Part shown: positions 54,280 through 61,691 of the stretch, piece after piece | How positions within the stretch are numbered: position 1 is the first letter of the stretch | How the letters are laid out: each line of letters opens with the position of its first letter | From: Thermoleptolyngbya sichuanensis A183 | GTDB lineage: Bacteria; Cyanobacteriota; Cyanobacteriia; Elainellales; Elainellaceae | Assembly (NCBI RefSeq): GCF_013177315.1 | Contig: NZ_CP053661.1 | Span: forward strand, 3,844,001 to 3,908,000 | DNA: 64,000 nt | Reading direction: 5' to 3' | Made by a program: the position numbers and the translations under genes | The notes under the pieces: model-generated | The model's database searches: none | Seen by the model: the letters and a program-made list of their open reading frames with translations, nothing else | Told to the model about the DNA's origin: nothing

Positions 54280-54609
54280 TCAAAGGCTCTCATCGCTAAA
54301 AATAAGTTCCAACGCTTTGCCACCCTCTCGCAGCGCCTCGCTGCGGACATGGTCACCCGCCGCCCGTAGCGCTTCAGCCGCTATCGTGAAAGTGTTGGGC
54401 GTCAGCTTCGGCACACTGATTAGGTAATTGAGGGCACGGCAGAAATGATCCTCCGGGTGCGTCGTTGACAGAAACTTGATACGCTCAGAATCTCCGGCGC
54501 GAAACGCTTCCAGTGCTCTGAGCTGAATATCATTAGCTGGATTGCCCAGCAGATTTAGGATGATTGTCACAATCTGCTGGGCTTTTTCAGCCGTTACCTC
54601 TAGGCTCAT
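54280..54609 (-). CDS. Hypothetical helical protein
   Basis: 109 aa, not recognised; EKAQQIVTIILNLLGNPAND and FRAGDSERIKFLSTTHPEDH point to an all-helical soluble protein. A short frame (54069-54293, MRAFDVLRAWRFWLLILLLCG) overlaps its end and could encode a small membrane protein, but it overlaps the plus-strand gene at 53990-54199. Confidence 0.55.
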   Translation of the reverse strand: MSLEVTAEKAQQIVTIILNLLGNPANDIQLRALEAFRAGDSERIKFLSTTHPEDHFCRALNYLISVPKLTPNTFTIAAEALRAAGDHVRSEALREGGKALELIFSDESL

Positions 54610-54633
54610 GATTCTACTCCTCTGGATACGAAA

Positions 54634-55140
54634 CTACAGAAATCGGCAAGCGCGATCGCGCTCAATCTGCGGCAGATAACTGGCGTCCCAGTTATCTCTG
54701 AAGTGCTTGATCAGCATCCGGCTGATCACCTGCACCATTGAGCCGCCATCAACGATTCGCGCCACCTTTAGCAGCACGTAGTTATAGGCTGAAAGCCCAA
54801 TTGTGTGATAGGTGCGGCGAAACGCAGGATCGGGGGCGATCGCCGCGATCGTATCAATTGGTGCAGCGCCAAACGCTGGGCGTCCGTTTTGGTAAGGCAG
54901 CAGGTCTTCCTCGGTGCGATCACGCAAGCATACAAAATAATCCTCTTCTGTCATGCCGCGCGCCGCTGCGTCGATCTGCCCAGCCTCCGCATAGAATCGC
55001 CCGTCTCGACGAAAGAAGCCGTGCAGGCATTGCTTGACGATAGTGGACTGGTTCCAGCCCAGCTCATCACACGCCAGACGTATTTTTTCCCAGGTGGGAT
55101 TATCCGCGTAGATATAGTTCACTCTTAGCTCTCGGATCAT
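54634..55140 (-). CDS. Hypothetical phage/plasmid protein
   Basis: 168 aa, not recognised. The N-terminal TWEKIRLACDELGWNQSTIV resembles a ribbon-helix-helix-like DNA-binding segment; the C-terminus is LPQIERDRACRFL. Divergent from the gene at 55233, with a 9-bp-arm palindrome between them. Confidence 0.6.
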   Translation of the reverse strand: MIRELRVNYIYADNPTWEKIRLACDELGWNQSTIVKQCLHGFFRRDGRFYAEAGQIDAAARGMTEEDYFVCLRDRTEEDLLPYQNGRPAFGAAPIDTIAAIAPDPAFRRTYHTIGLSAYNYVLLKVARIVDGGSMVQVISRMLIKHFRDNWDASYLPQIERDRACRFL

Positions 55141-55194
55141 TTGCGATCGAATCGAAACTAATCCATTTTCCCACGGGTTGTAATTTTGGGCTAT

Positions 55195-55217
55195 CGTTAG
55201 TAATATTTTTACTAACG
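55195..55217. promoter_or_regulatory. Perfect palindrome CGTTAGTAA-n5-TTACTAACG
   Basis: Two perfect 9-bp arms with 5 bases between, 15 bp upstream of the plus-strand start at 55233 and 55 bp from the divergent minus-strand start at 55140. Position and symmetry fit an operator for a homodimeric repressor. It could also act as a small hairpin in the plus-strand leader. Confidence 0.6.
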
Positions 55218-55232
55218 AGCTTCAGAAGTAGT

Positions 55233-55619
55233 ATGAGCGCGATCGCCCATTACCCCGAACGGATTTCTCTAATCCGCAACTTCCTCAATCGGCATGCAGG
55301 GGCGCTAGAGGACGGCGACGCCCGCGTGGTGGTGCACCAGTGGGAAGCCGTCGAAACAGCGCTGCGCGATCGCCCTTGGTGCAGCATCACGCTTGAGTCT
55401 CAGGTGGCACGATTTGCGCCGCTCATGCTGAACGACATGGTGGTAGGGCAAGGCTGGGTGCCGCCCTGTGCGGTCTTTCGGTTCCTAGGGGTCAACGGAG
55501 AGGCGATCGCCACCCTGCGGATCTGGATCGATCGTCCCAGGGTATTGGTGGAGCCAGGGCTGGAAGGGAAAAGCTATGTGGAGGCGATCGCCAATGCGTT
55601 CACTCGATCGTTTATATGA
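55233..55619 (+). CDS. Hypothetical phage/plasmid protein
   Basis: 128 aa, not recognised. Mixed alpha/beta; the motif GQGWVPPCAVFRFLGVNGEA is distinctive. Its end overlaps the next gene by 26 bp. Confidence 0.6.
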   Translation: MSAIAHYPERISLIRNFLNRHAGALEDGDARVVVHQWEAVETALRDRPWCSITLESQVARFAPLMLNDMVVGQGWVPPCAVFRFLGVNGEAIATLRIWIDRPRVLVEPGLEGKSYVEAIANAFTRSFI

Positions 55620-55818
55620 GCTGCCGATCTACCTTCCGCGTGGTTGGCGTGTCGTGCCCCGGTGGGACAGGCTCATCCTAGTGGCTCCCGACCGAGTGGC
55701 GGCAGAAAATTTATGCATTGGTGCAGCCCGCCACATCCGCGCCACATCCAAACGGCTCAGCGTTCCGGTCGAGATTTACTGGTGCGGCAAAACTGAACGC
55801 CTGGAAACTTACGACTGA
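55594..55818 (+). CDS. Small hypothetical protein
   Basis: 74 aa from the ATG at 55594 (RSLDRLYELPIYLPRGWRVV); basic, mostly beta; not recognised. Overlaps the gene before it, so probably translated with it. Confidence 0.55.
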   Translation: MRSLDRLYELPIYLPRGWRVVPRWDRLILVAPDRVAAENLCIGAARHIRATSKRLSVPVEIYWCGKTERLETYD

Positions 55819-55823
55819 GCCAC

Positions 55824-55949
55824 CTACGCTTGGGCATTTTGCCATAGGCTCGTCGCTTGGTTGATCCAATCAACAAAAACATCAGGATGACGCAGCGCGA
55901 TCGAATCCAGAATATGGCGATCGCCATCACCCGTGACTTGGTTCCACAA
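55824..55949 (-). CDS. Possible small gene or fragment
   Basis: A 40-codon protein-like frame from a TTG (WNQVTGDGDRHILDSIALRH, then PDVFVDWINQATSLWQNAQA). No ATG or GTG start exists before the next upstream stop. Composition (balanced charge, Trp, Ile) looks coding, unlike the alternative frames. Either a TTG-start gene or a remnant. Confidence 0.35.
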   Translation of the reverse strand: MWNQVTGDGDRHILDSIALRHPDVFVDWINQATSLWQNAQA

Positions 55950-55980
55950 TAGTTGATACTCATTTGAGCAAAAGGAGGTG

Positions 55981-56131
55981 ATGCAAATAGCTCAATTTGA
56001 TTACGAGGTCTGGAAATACATCATTCAGGAACATTCGGTAGAAACGGATGGCTTGAAGGGGCAGGTACTTATCTGTTTGTGAGATTCCGATAAGTACCTG
56101 CTGACGCATGGAGGGGAGCCTTCTTCCCTCC
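55981..56131 (+). promoter_or_regulatory. Structured leader with short ORF and two hairpins
   Basis: A 33-codon frame (MQIAQFDYEVWKYIIQEHSV...) begins at 55981 behind a very strong AAGGAGG that is only two bases away. Its stop lies inside a 13-bp perfect hairpin (GCAGGTACTTATC at 56061-56073 with GATAAGTACCTGC at 56089-56101). A second hairpin (GGAGGG/CCCTCC) follows at 56110-56131. The gene at 56155 starts 23 bp further on. The shape is that of an attenuation-type leader; no poly-T tail. Confidence 0.45.
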
Positions 56132-56154
56132 TTCACTATCGTGAGGATAGCACC

Positions 56155-56460
56155 ATGATTCTTGATATTCAAACCCCTTGGGGACGGGCTACTGCCGAGC
56201 AGGTTTCCGCTAGCTTGCTGCATCCCGAAAGCCTGGCGGGCGATCGCCGTCTGATCTCTTGGCGCTTCACGCTATTAGGTGAACCGCCACAGTCCGAAGT
56301 ATTTGCCTTCCACCCTGACGAGGATATCGCGGCGCATCTGCGCTATTGGGTTGGGTGCCTCAGCCCCGAAGGGCAGGGAGAGCACGATGCTTTGTGCGAT
56401 CGCTTAGCAGAGCAGGCTCGTGAGTACGTCAGGAGACAAAATGATGACCTGTCTTCATAG
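56155..56460 (+). CDS. Hypothetical protein
   Basis: 101 aa (LDIQTPWGRATAEQVSASLL; FHPDEDIAAHLRYWVGCLSP), not recognised; GAGGAT precedes the ATG. Overlaps the zinc-ribbon gene by 20 bp. Similar small proteins occur beside phage structural or replication genes, but no function can be given. Confidence 0.6.
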   Translation: MILDIQTPWGRATAEQVSASLLHPESLAGDRRLISWRFTLLGEPPQSEVFAFHPDEDIAAHLRYWVGCLSPEGQGEHDALCDRLAEQAREYVRRQNDDLSS

Positions 56461-56689
56461 CGATGCAGTTAAGAACGGGCACGACCGACAGGGGCGACAG
56501 CTTTACCGCTGTCGAGATTGCGGCAAGGCATTTGTCTTAGAAAGCGGGCGATCGCCCGGTAGACCGCGAGGGAAAAACCCACTGTGTCCAATTTGCAGTA
56601 GCGGGAGCGTGAAGAACGGCAGGCAGGATGGGCATCAGCGATATAGATGTCAGAACGGACACTATTTCAGCGGTATCAGTGAAGATTAG
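56441..56689 (+). CDS. Double zinc-ribbon protein (IS1 InsA-like ribbons)
   Basis: 82 aa made of two zinc ribbons: CLHSDAVKNGHDRQGRQLYR followed by CRDCGKAF, and CPICSSGSVKNGRQDGHQRY followed by RCQNGHYF. Each has the VKNG...GxQRYRC pattern of the InsA/IS1 N-terminal ribbon, but there is no transposase domain. Probably a small DNA-binding regulator of the phage-like element. It converges on the terminase gene and its stop overlaps that gene's stop by four bases. Confidence 0.72.
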   Translation: MMTCLHSDAVKNGHDRQGRQLYRCRDCGKAFVLESGRSPGRPRGKNPLCPICSSGSVKNGRQDGHQRYRCQNGHYFSGISED

Positions 56690-58761
56690 TTCCGCTTAAA
56701 CGACCCGAACGCCAGCCGCTTGGGTCGCGGCTCATAGAACGCCGCCAGCACCGCGACTTCTGCGAAGCAGAGGGCATGGTGAAAGTGATCCGGCATCCCT
56801 GGCGTCTGGGCCCAAATGCCATCGGTGCGGCGATCGCTCGCCAGCAAGTGGAGCAGCAAGTTATCTTCGTCGCGGGAATCGTATTGCAGCCCCTCGGGCA
56901 GATGGAGTTGACCCCGGTAGAGGCGATCGCGCACGGCATCTAGTCCAAAGGTACGGTGCATCGCGAAGACCGGCACTTGCTGATCCTGGATGGTGCGCTC
57001 AGCTCTGCGGAAATCTTCCCCCTTGAGCTGCACTTGGTCAAACAGGAACATCGCGCCCTTGCGTCCCTCGGTTCGGTAGTGCGTCAGGAGCGTGGATTGT
57101 CGTACCGATGCCGCAGCAGAGCGATCGTGCCAGACCGACTGGCTTGGGCGTTTGCGAGCGTAGGCGGCGGCGAGCTGGATCTCCGGTTCACCATCAAACC
57201 CCACAAGATCGACATCATGGCGATCGACGTGATCTTCCACGCCATCAAAGCCATGCAGATGCCCCCACCATTCCAACACTATATGGGCATTCAGCCAGCG
57301 GGTTTCGGGGTCGGGTTCGTCGGGCGGCAGATACCAGGCGGTGCGGACACAGTAGTGGGAGGCGCGGCCCTGGTCTCCCCCCAGCACGACCAAATCGGGC
57401 GATCGCCCCTGGCACCAGTCCGGTAGCGGTAGCCCGCAGGCCCGCTGGAGCCGTGGTAGCGAAATCTTGCCAACCCCGATCGTAATTGCCTTGCCTAGGC
57501 CTTGCTGGATAGCATCAGCCGGGTTGCGCGTCGTCGCCAAGTCGCGCATCGTCTCGGCCGGGTTGAATAGCTTGGAGGCAAGTCGGGGCAGCCGCAGCGC
57601 CACCGGGTCAAACAGCGGACGCTCTTTTTCAATCAGCTCAGTGCAGAGATCCCGCAGTTTGGTGCCGGTGTTGACGCAGACAAATTCGCCCGTGCCCCTG
57701 GGTTCCCGGAGGTCTGTCGGAACGATTGAGTCTGTGCGAGAAATTGCGGCGATCGCCCAATCGGGCAACTCACCTCCGCAGTGCTGACAGCCAATGTAGG
57801 CAGTTTCGATCCGTCGTCTACGGCTGCTGTCGTCTCGACAGAACCAGTCCAGCGGCCGCCCCGTAATGTCAACATAGCGTTCATCAGTTGCGCCGTCCTC
57901 TGTCTCCTGCACGACAGGGCGCAGCAGGTTGCCAAACGCATCAAGAAACTGAGTGCGATCGCAATGGGGACACCGTACCCGCCACTGAAAGAAGTAGGCG
58001 CTGGCCCGCACGAGGCTATCGACGATGCCGCCCTCATGACCCGGCGTGCTGCCCGCTCGAAACGGCTTCGTGCGGAGCGTACTGGCGGACATCCGTTTTT
58101 TCGCAACGTCCAGAACCCCTTCGGGATACAGCTCAATCTCGTCCGCCCCCTGCCACCAGGCGGGAAAGCTCGACAGCGTGGAGCTGGCCTGCCGTTCCTG
58201 CTTGTTTTTTGCGGCGGTGCTGGCATACCAGAAGGTGCACTCCACACCCCCGACCGTCATCTTACGCTCTTTGTGGTCGGTGTCTTTGCGGCCGGTCGCC
58301 AAAATACGCGATCGCCGCACCTTCTGGATCGAGTCAATAAAGTCAAAGGTGCTCTGGATACGGGGCACCAGTTCCCGCAGCTTCCGCTCAGCCTCAAACC
58401 CAACGCCACACGGGATCTTGACCTCCGCCATCACAAACGCCAGCATTGCGATCAGTGATTCGGTAAAGCCGACCTGTGAGGGCTTTTCTACCACAAGGAA
58501 CTCTACCCACGGGTTACCCATGAGCAAATAAAACTCTTCCTGGGTCGGTTCAATCCAATGGAGCGGTTCACCGTTGCTGCGGCGATATTGGTCGCGTGCC
58601 CATTCGGCAAACAGGATGCCGCCGCGATCGTACCAGTCCTCAATGCCCTTGACCCGCAGGGCGGATTGATCCAGCGAAAACTGTCCGCGTCGTCGCTGGG
58701 CGGTGTTCTCAATCTGGCGTCGCTTGCGTTGGCGAGTGGGTTTTGGGGGCGCGAGAAACAT
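56686..58761 (-). CDS. terL: Phage terminase large subunit (GpA family)
   Basis: 691 aa. ATPase part: WVEFLVVEKPSQVGFTESLIA (Walker A variant), WWQGADEIELYPEGVLDVAK (Walker B), FRAGSTPGHEGGIV. Two zinc-knuckle pairs (CPHCDRTQF; CQHCGGELPDW) are typical of GpA terminases. The nuclease part begins near VVLGGDQGRASHYCVRTAW. It packages phage DNA by cutting and ATP-driven translocation. The ATG overlaps the stop of the small-subunit gene (TAATG). It appears complete. Confidence 0.9.
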   Translation of the reverse strand: MFLAPPKPTRQRKRRQIENTAQRRRGQFSLDQSALRVKGIEDWYDRGGILFAEWARDQYRRSNGEPLHWIEPTQEEFYLLMGNPWVEFLVVEKPSQVGFTESLIAMLAFVMAEVKIPCGVGFEAERKLRELVPRIQSTFDFIDSIQKVRRSRILATGRKDTDHKERKMTVGGVECTFWYASTAAKNKQERQASSTLSSFPAWWQGADEIELYPEGVLDVAKKRMSASTLRTKPFRAGSTPGHEGGIVDSLVRASAYFFQWRVRCPHCDRTQFLDAFGNLLRPVVQETEDGATDERYVDITGRPLDWFCRDDSSRRRRIETAYIGCQHCGGELPDWAIAAISRTDSIVPTDLREPRGTGEFVCVNTGTKLRDLCTELIEKERPLFDPVALRLPRLASKLFNPAETMRDLATTRNPADAIQQGLGKAITIGVGKISLPRLQRACGLPLPDWCQGRSPDLVVLGGDQGRASHYCVRTAWYLPPDEPDPETRWLNAHIVLEWWGHLHGFDGVEDHVDRHDVDLVGFDGEPEIQLAAAYARKRPSQSVWHDRSAAASVRQSTLLTHYRTEGRKGAMFLFDQVQLKGEDFRRAERTIQDQQVPVFAMHRTFGLDAVRDRLYRGQLHLPEGLQYDSRDEDNLLLHLLASDRRTDGIWAQTPGMPDHFHHALCFAEVAVLAAFYEPRPKRLAFGSFKRN

Positions 58762-59585
58762 TAGTCTTCCGCTTCTACCTCGTCGTCTGGCTCGGCGTCT
58801 GCTTTTTCCGGCTCCTCCAGGTCAAACGGACGCGCATAGATTGAGCCGTCTTCGTTCTCCTGCACGTCGTAGCCATATTTGTGCAGCGTGTTGAGCGCGG
58901 CGTTGTAGTCGCTAGTGAAGCCGATGTGGCGGGCGATCAGCGAGAGTGCGGTGTTGTTGCGCTCGTGCAGCTTGATCTTGAGGCTGACCCGTGCTTCACC
59001 CTCTTCGCTGTAGGAGGTGTTGCAGGAGATCTCTTTAATGCCCAAGACTTTGTAGCGTGGCAATTTCTTCAGATCTTTCAGCGTCAGCGTCCCGTCTGAC
59101 TGGACGTCCGCTACTTCAGTAATGTCTACGTTGCTGGACTCGACCCATTCTTTCGCACGTTCCAGAACCCAGTCGTGATCGACCTGATAGCGCAGCATGA
59201 GCGATCGCTGGAGATCCCGCAGGTATCGCTTGAAAACCGGACGCGCAAACAACCGGCTAGCCGCTGCCGCCAATGAGTCAGCATCCCCCCGGTAGCCAGC
59301 CTTACGGTAAGCATCTGTCTGGGTGCAACCGCCCTGAAGATAATGGCGGGCAACCCATTTCTGTTGCTCCGTGAGGGGCGATCGCTCCAGCACGAGTTCG
59401 GCGATTCGTTGCTGAACATTAACATTTCCTAACAGTCCACCCGCAATCCTCACCAGGTCTGCGTCGCTGTTGTGGCGATAGCCCGCACGCCGGGCCGCTT
59501 CAATGTTGTCAAAGTCTTCAACGTATTCGGCACAGAACCGGTCTTGCAATTGGTTCAGTGCCCGTGGCTTGGGAGGCATGGGCAA
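58761..59585 (-). CDS. terS: Phage terminase small subunit
   Basis: 274 aa. The N-terminus has two copies of the terminase_2 helical pattern: LQDRFCAEYVEDFDNIEAAR RAGY and LTEQQKWVARHYLQGGCTQT DAYRKAGY, the DNA-recognition helix-turn-helix. The C-terminus is acidic (EKADAEPDDEVEAED), as expected for the part that contacts the large subunit. Longer than most TerS proteins because of the duplicated domain. It precedes and overlaps terL. Confidence 0.85.
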   Translation of the reverse strand: MPMPPKPRALNQLQDRFCAEYVEDFDNIEAARRAGYRHNSDADLVRIAGGLLGNVNVQQRIAELVLERSPLTEQQKWVARHYLQGGCTQTDAYRKAGYRGDADSLAAAASRLFARPVFKRYLRDLQRSLMLRYQVDHDWVLERAKEWVESSNVDITEVADVQSDGTLTLKDLKKLPRYKVLGIKEISCNTSYSEEGEARVSLKIKLHERNNTALSLIARHIGFTSDYNAALNTLHKYGYDVQENEDGSIYARPFDLEEPEKADAEPDDEVEAED

Positions 59586-59687
59586 CAGCGCAGAGCTAGA
59601 TCAACCCGCTGGGGCCTTGTTTTAAGATTATCGTACCCAGAAGCTCGATCTAGCGTGCTGTTGCGCCGCAGCAGAGGATTTAAAACT

Positions 59688-60050
59688 TCAAGCCTCACCA
59701 TTGAGTAGTGAAAACAAGTCGGTTTGCCCGCACGGATCGATCGCAGCTTTACGCTGATCCTTGATCTGCGGATGGCGTAAGTTTTGCGGATTGCAAACCG
59801 TCAAGTAACGACTGCCAACTTTGACAACCGGCTCAGGCTCAAAATACCGGACTGTGCCTCTGCGCCATTTGCCACCAAGGAATATCTCGACATTGACGCG
59901 GTAGCCCCAACTTACTCCTGTGTTTGCGCCTGTCGTTGAAGCTGGAGATCTCAGTCCAGACGATTGCTTTACGATCGCAGGGGAGATCTCCTTAGGAAGG
60001 GCAGCAAGCTCCGAGTCTGACCGATCTCGGTCAATGCGCTCCGCCTTCAT
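59688..60050 (-). CDS. Hypothetical phage protein
   Basis: 120 aa, not recognised; the centre (VEIFLGGKWRRGTVRYFEPE PVVKVG) reads like a small SH3-like or KOW-like beta barrel. Its ATG overlaps the stop of the frame upstream. Confidence 0.55.
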   Translation of the reverse strand: MKAERIDRDRSDSELAALPKEISPAIVKQSSGLRSPASTTGANTGVSWGYRVNVEIFLGGKWRRGTVRYFEPEPVVKVGSRYLTVCNPQNLRHPQIKDQRKAAIDPCGQTDLFSLLNGEA

Positions 60051-60310
60051 TTCGCCGTATTGGCATACTGCATTATCGCAGACTCAATCGCCCGGTCAGA
60101 ACCGAGGTCATGGAAAAGATCCGCCCCTTTGCTGCGGAACATATTCTCCAATTCTCGCGATATGTTGCGAGCGCTATAGGAGGGGGAATTTAGTTGCTCA
60201 TAGGACAGATCAACAGGCTTTGCATCGGTACTCTCGCCCCAGCGCGCCGCCGATCCGGTGCCAGCAGGTTTAGGTGAGAGGAAACCGGGCTGAACATCGA
60301 AGCGGTAGAG
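60047..60310 (-). CDS. Open frame without clear start (phage protein or 3' remnant)
   Basis: A protein-like frame (YRFDVQPGFLSPKPAGTGSA; LENMFRSKGADLFHDLGSDR) ends in an ATGA overlap with the next gene, a sign of real coding. No ATG or good alternative start exists in the first 60 codons. It abuts the tail of the damaged cytosine methyltransferase frame, so a frameshift or deletion probably removed its beginning. Confidence 0.4.
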   Translation of the reverse strand, partial: LYRFDVQPGFLSPKPAGTGSAARWGESTDAKPVDLSYEQLNSPSYSARNISRELENMFRSKGADLFHDLGSDRAIESAIMQYANTAK

Positions 60311-60849
60311 TATCCATGAACTTGTCCCTTGAGAAAGCTTTCGCCACCTGCCGACACCACATCGGCATCATCAATGAAGTGGTCAACCTGCGGGGTACGC
60401 TCAAGAGCATTGAAGCGATCGCTAAACTTCTGACCGATGCCAGGAGCGTTATAGGTTCTGACGTTGGAGATCAGATCTGGGTATTCCGTGAATTGAACCA
60501 CCTGCCACGCGGTCATGCGGCTGCGCTCTACCGCTGGGTCTGGCTTATTTTGCTCCAGTAAGTCGAGTTGCCCAGGATGCTTGCGTTTTCGTCAACCGCT
60601 TGGCGAGTGGGTGGTGCACTCGGGTGAAAACCAAGCGATAGTTGTGCGCGGAAATCTGGAAGGGTGTTCAATGTGTAGATCAACATGCCTGCTGTCTACC
60701 TGCGGGTGATTGGTTCCGTGAGTTTGGATCGCCCTTTCCCAATGGTTAGCAGCGTACTTTACCTCAACGCCTGCCGCTAACAACCCAGTGGTGGAGCCGC
60801 CAGCTCCACAGAAACCATCAATCGCCGTAATGCCGCTACTACTGCCCAT
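60190..60849 (-). pseudogene. Phage C5 cytosine DNA methyltransferase, with in-frame TGA
   Basis: Motif I AIDGFCGAGGSTTGLLAAG and motif IV AWFSPECTTHSPS (catalytic Cys) identify the phage-type C5-MTase. A TGA at 60592-60594 interrupts the frame; the same frame then continues in family-like sequence (QLDLLEQNKPDPAVERSRMT, AWQVVQFTEYP), after which homology is lost. No TRD is recognisable. Start at 60849 is supported by GGAGGAG. It is probably inactive. Such enzymes protect phage DNA from host restriction. Confidence 0.7.
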
Positions 60850-61073
60850 CAATTCTCCTCCAGTCCCGAACACCACACCGCCGTGCCGATCGCCAGCCCA
60901 GATGTGACGATCGCCCCTCTAATGAGCATTTCGACAGAATCGTGCGCCGTGAGCAAAATCCCGATGTACGTGATCAACAGAACAGACAGCGTGTACGACC
61001 AGCAGTCGTCGGGACGCTGCGTCAAAAGACGCTGCCCATAGAACTGCTGGATAATCGCGTGACACAGACGCAT
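60849..61073 (-). CDS. Small hypothetical membrane protein
   Basis: 74 aa with two hydrophobic stretches (LSVLLITYIGILLTA; GAIVTSGLAIGTAVW). Start ATG at 61073 with AAGGAGG 14 bases upstream. Its stop overlaps the methyltransferase start (TGATG). It overlaps the out-of-character tail of the adenine-methyltransferase frame. Confidence 0.5.
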   Translation of the reverse strand: MRLCHAIIQQFYGQRLLTQRPDDCWSYTLSVLLITYIGILLTAHDSVEMLIRGAIVTSGLAIGTAVWCSGLEEN

Positions 61074-61084
61074 CCCTATCCTTA

Positions 61085-61691
61085 CCCTCCTTGAACGCAA
61101 AAATCTCTGAAGCCATTGGGCGATCGCCCTTACACGAGATGCTGCGCCGCACCCCCAACTCCATCACCTCAAACCCCAGATCTCGGTAGAGCTGCACAAT
61201 CCGATGGGTTGCGGCATTGCTTACGAGCACCGGGCCGGGGTGCTGGGCAAGATGTCGCGCCAGCCGCACCTGATCGCCCCAGCCAAACGCGCCGCTGTAG
61301 CCCACAAATCCGTCGCCCGCTTGCCCCTGATGCTCAACTCCCAACAGCGACAACTGCTCAACGCTGTCGTCCGCTACCGAGTCGTACGGCGGATCAGCAT
61401 AGACAAAATCCGTCGGTACAAGCTGCACAGCGGCAAAATCCGCACTGGTAAACACCCAGCCCTGCATGGGCGATCGCCACGGTGAAAAGTCCTCACGGTA
61501 GTTGATCTTTCGGTAATGCCCGTAGGGCACGTTGTAGACGCCAGATTTGGAAAACCGCACTAGCCCGTTGAACCCGGTGCGATTCAGGTAATAGAGCAGC
61601 AGGGCAGACTCTAGCGTCCAGTCCAGCCCACTGGCAATCAGGTGATTAAAGCGATCGCGATTTTGGTAGTACACCGCTTCGTCGTTTTCAA
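61085..61691 (-). pseudogene. D12 class N6-adenine DNA methyltransferase, 5'-truncated
   Basis: The fragment starts at the edge of IS copy 4 and includes LYYLNRTGFNGLVRFSKSGVY NVPYG, the catalytic motif DFVYADPPYDS, and the closing segment SISCKGDRPMASEIFAFKEG. The N-terminal SAM motif (FxGxG) is lost. The frame stays open to 60919 but the last 55 residues are Arg/Ala-rich and overlap a better-supported gene, so I end the homologous part near 61085. A Dam-like enzyme that would methylate GATC or a similar site. Confidence 0.85.

Noticed and set aside
55965-55980. Sequence complementary to AAGGAGGTGAT resembles the 3' end of 16S rRNA
   Set aside because: Only about 12 bases match and nothing else of an rRNA gene is near; on the plus strand it is simply a very strong Shine-Dalgarno.
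60274-60561. 95-aa plus-strand frame (MNLSLEKAFATCRHHIGIIN)
   Set aside because: It is opposite the minus-strand methyltransferase frame, which shows family sequence (PDPAVERSRMTAWQVV); no operon support on the plus strand.
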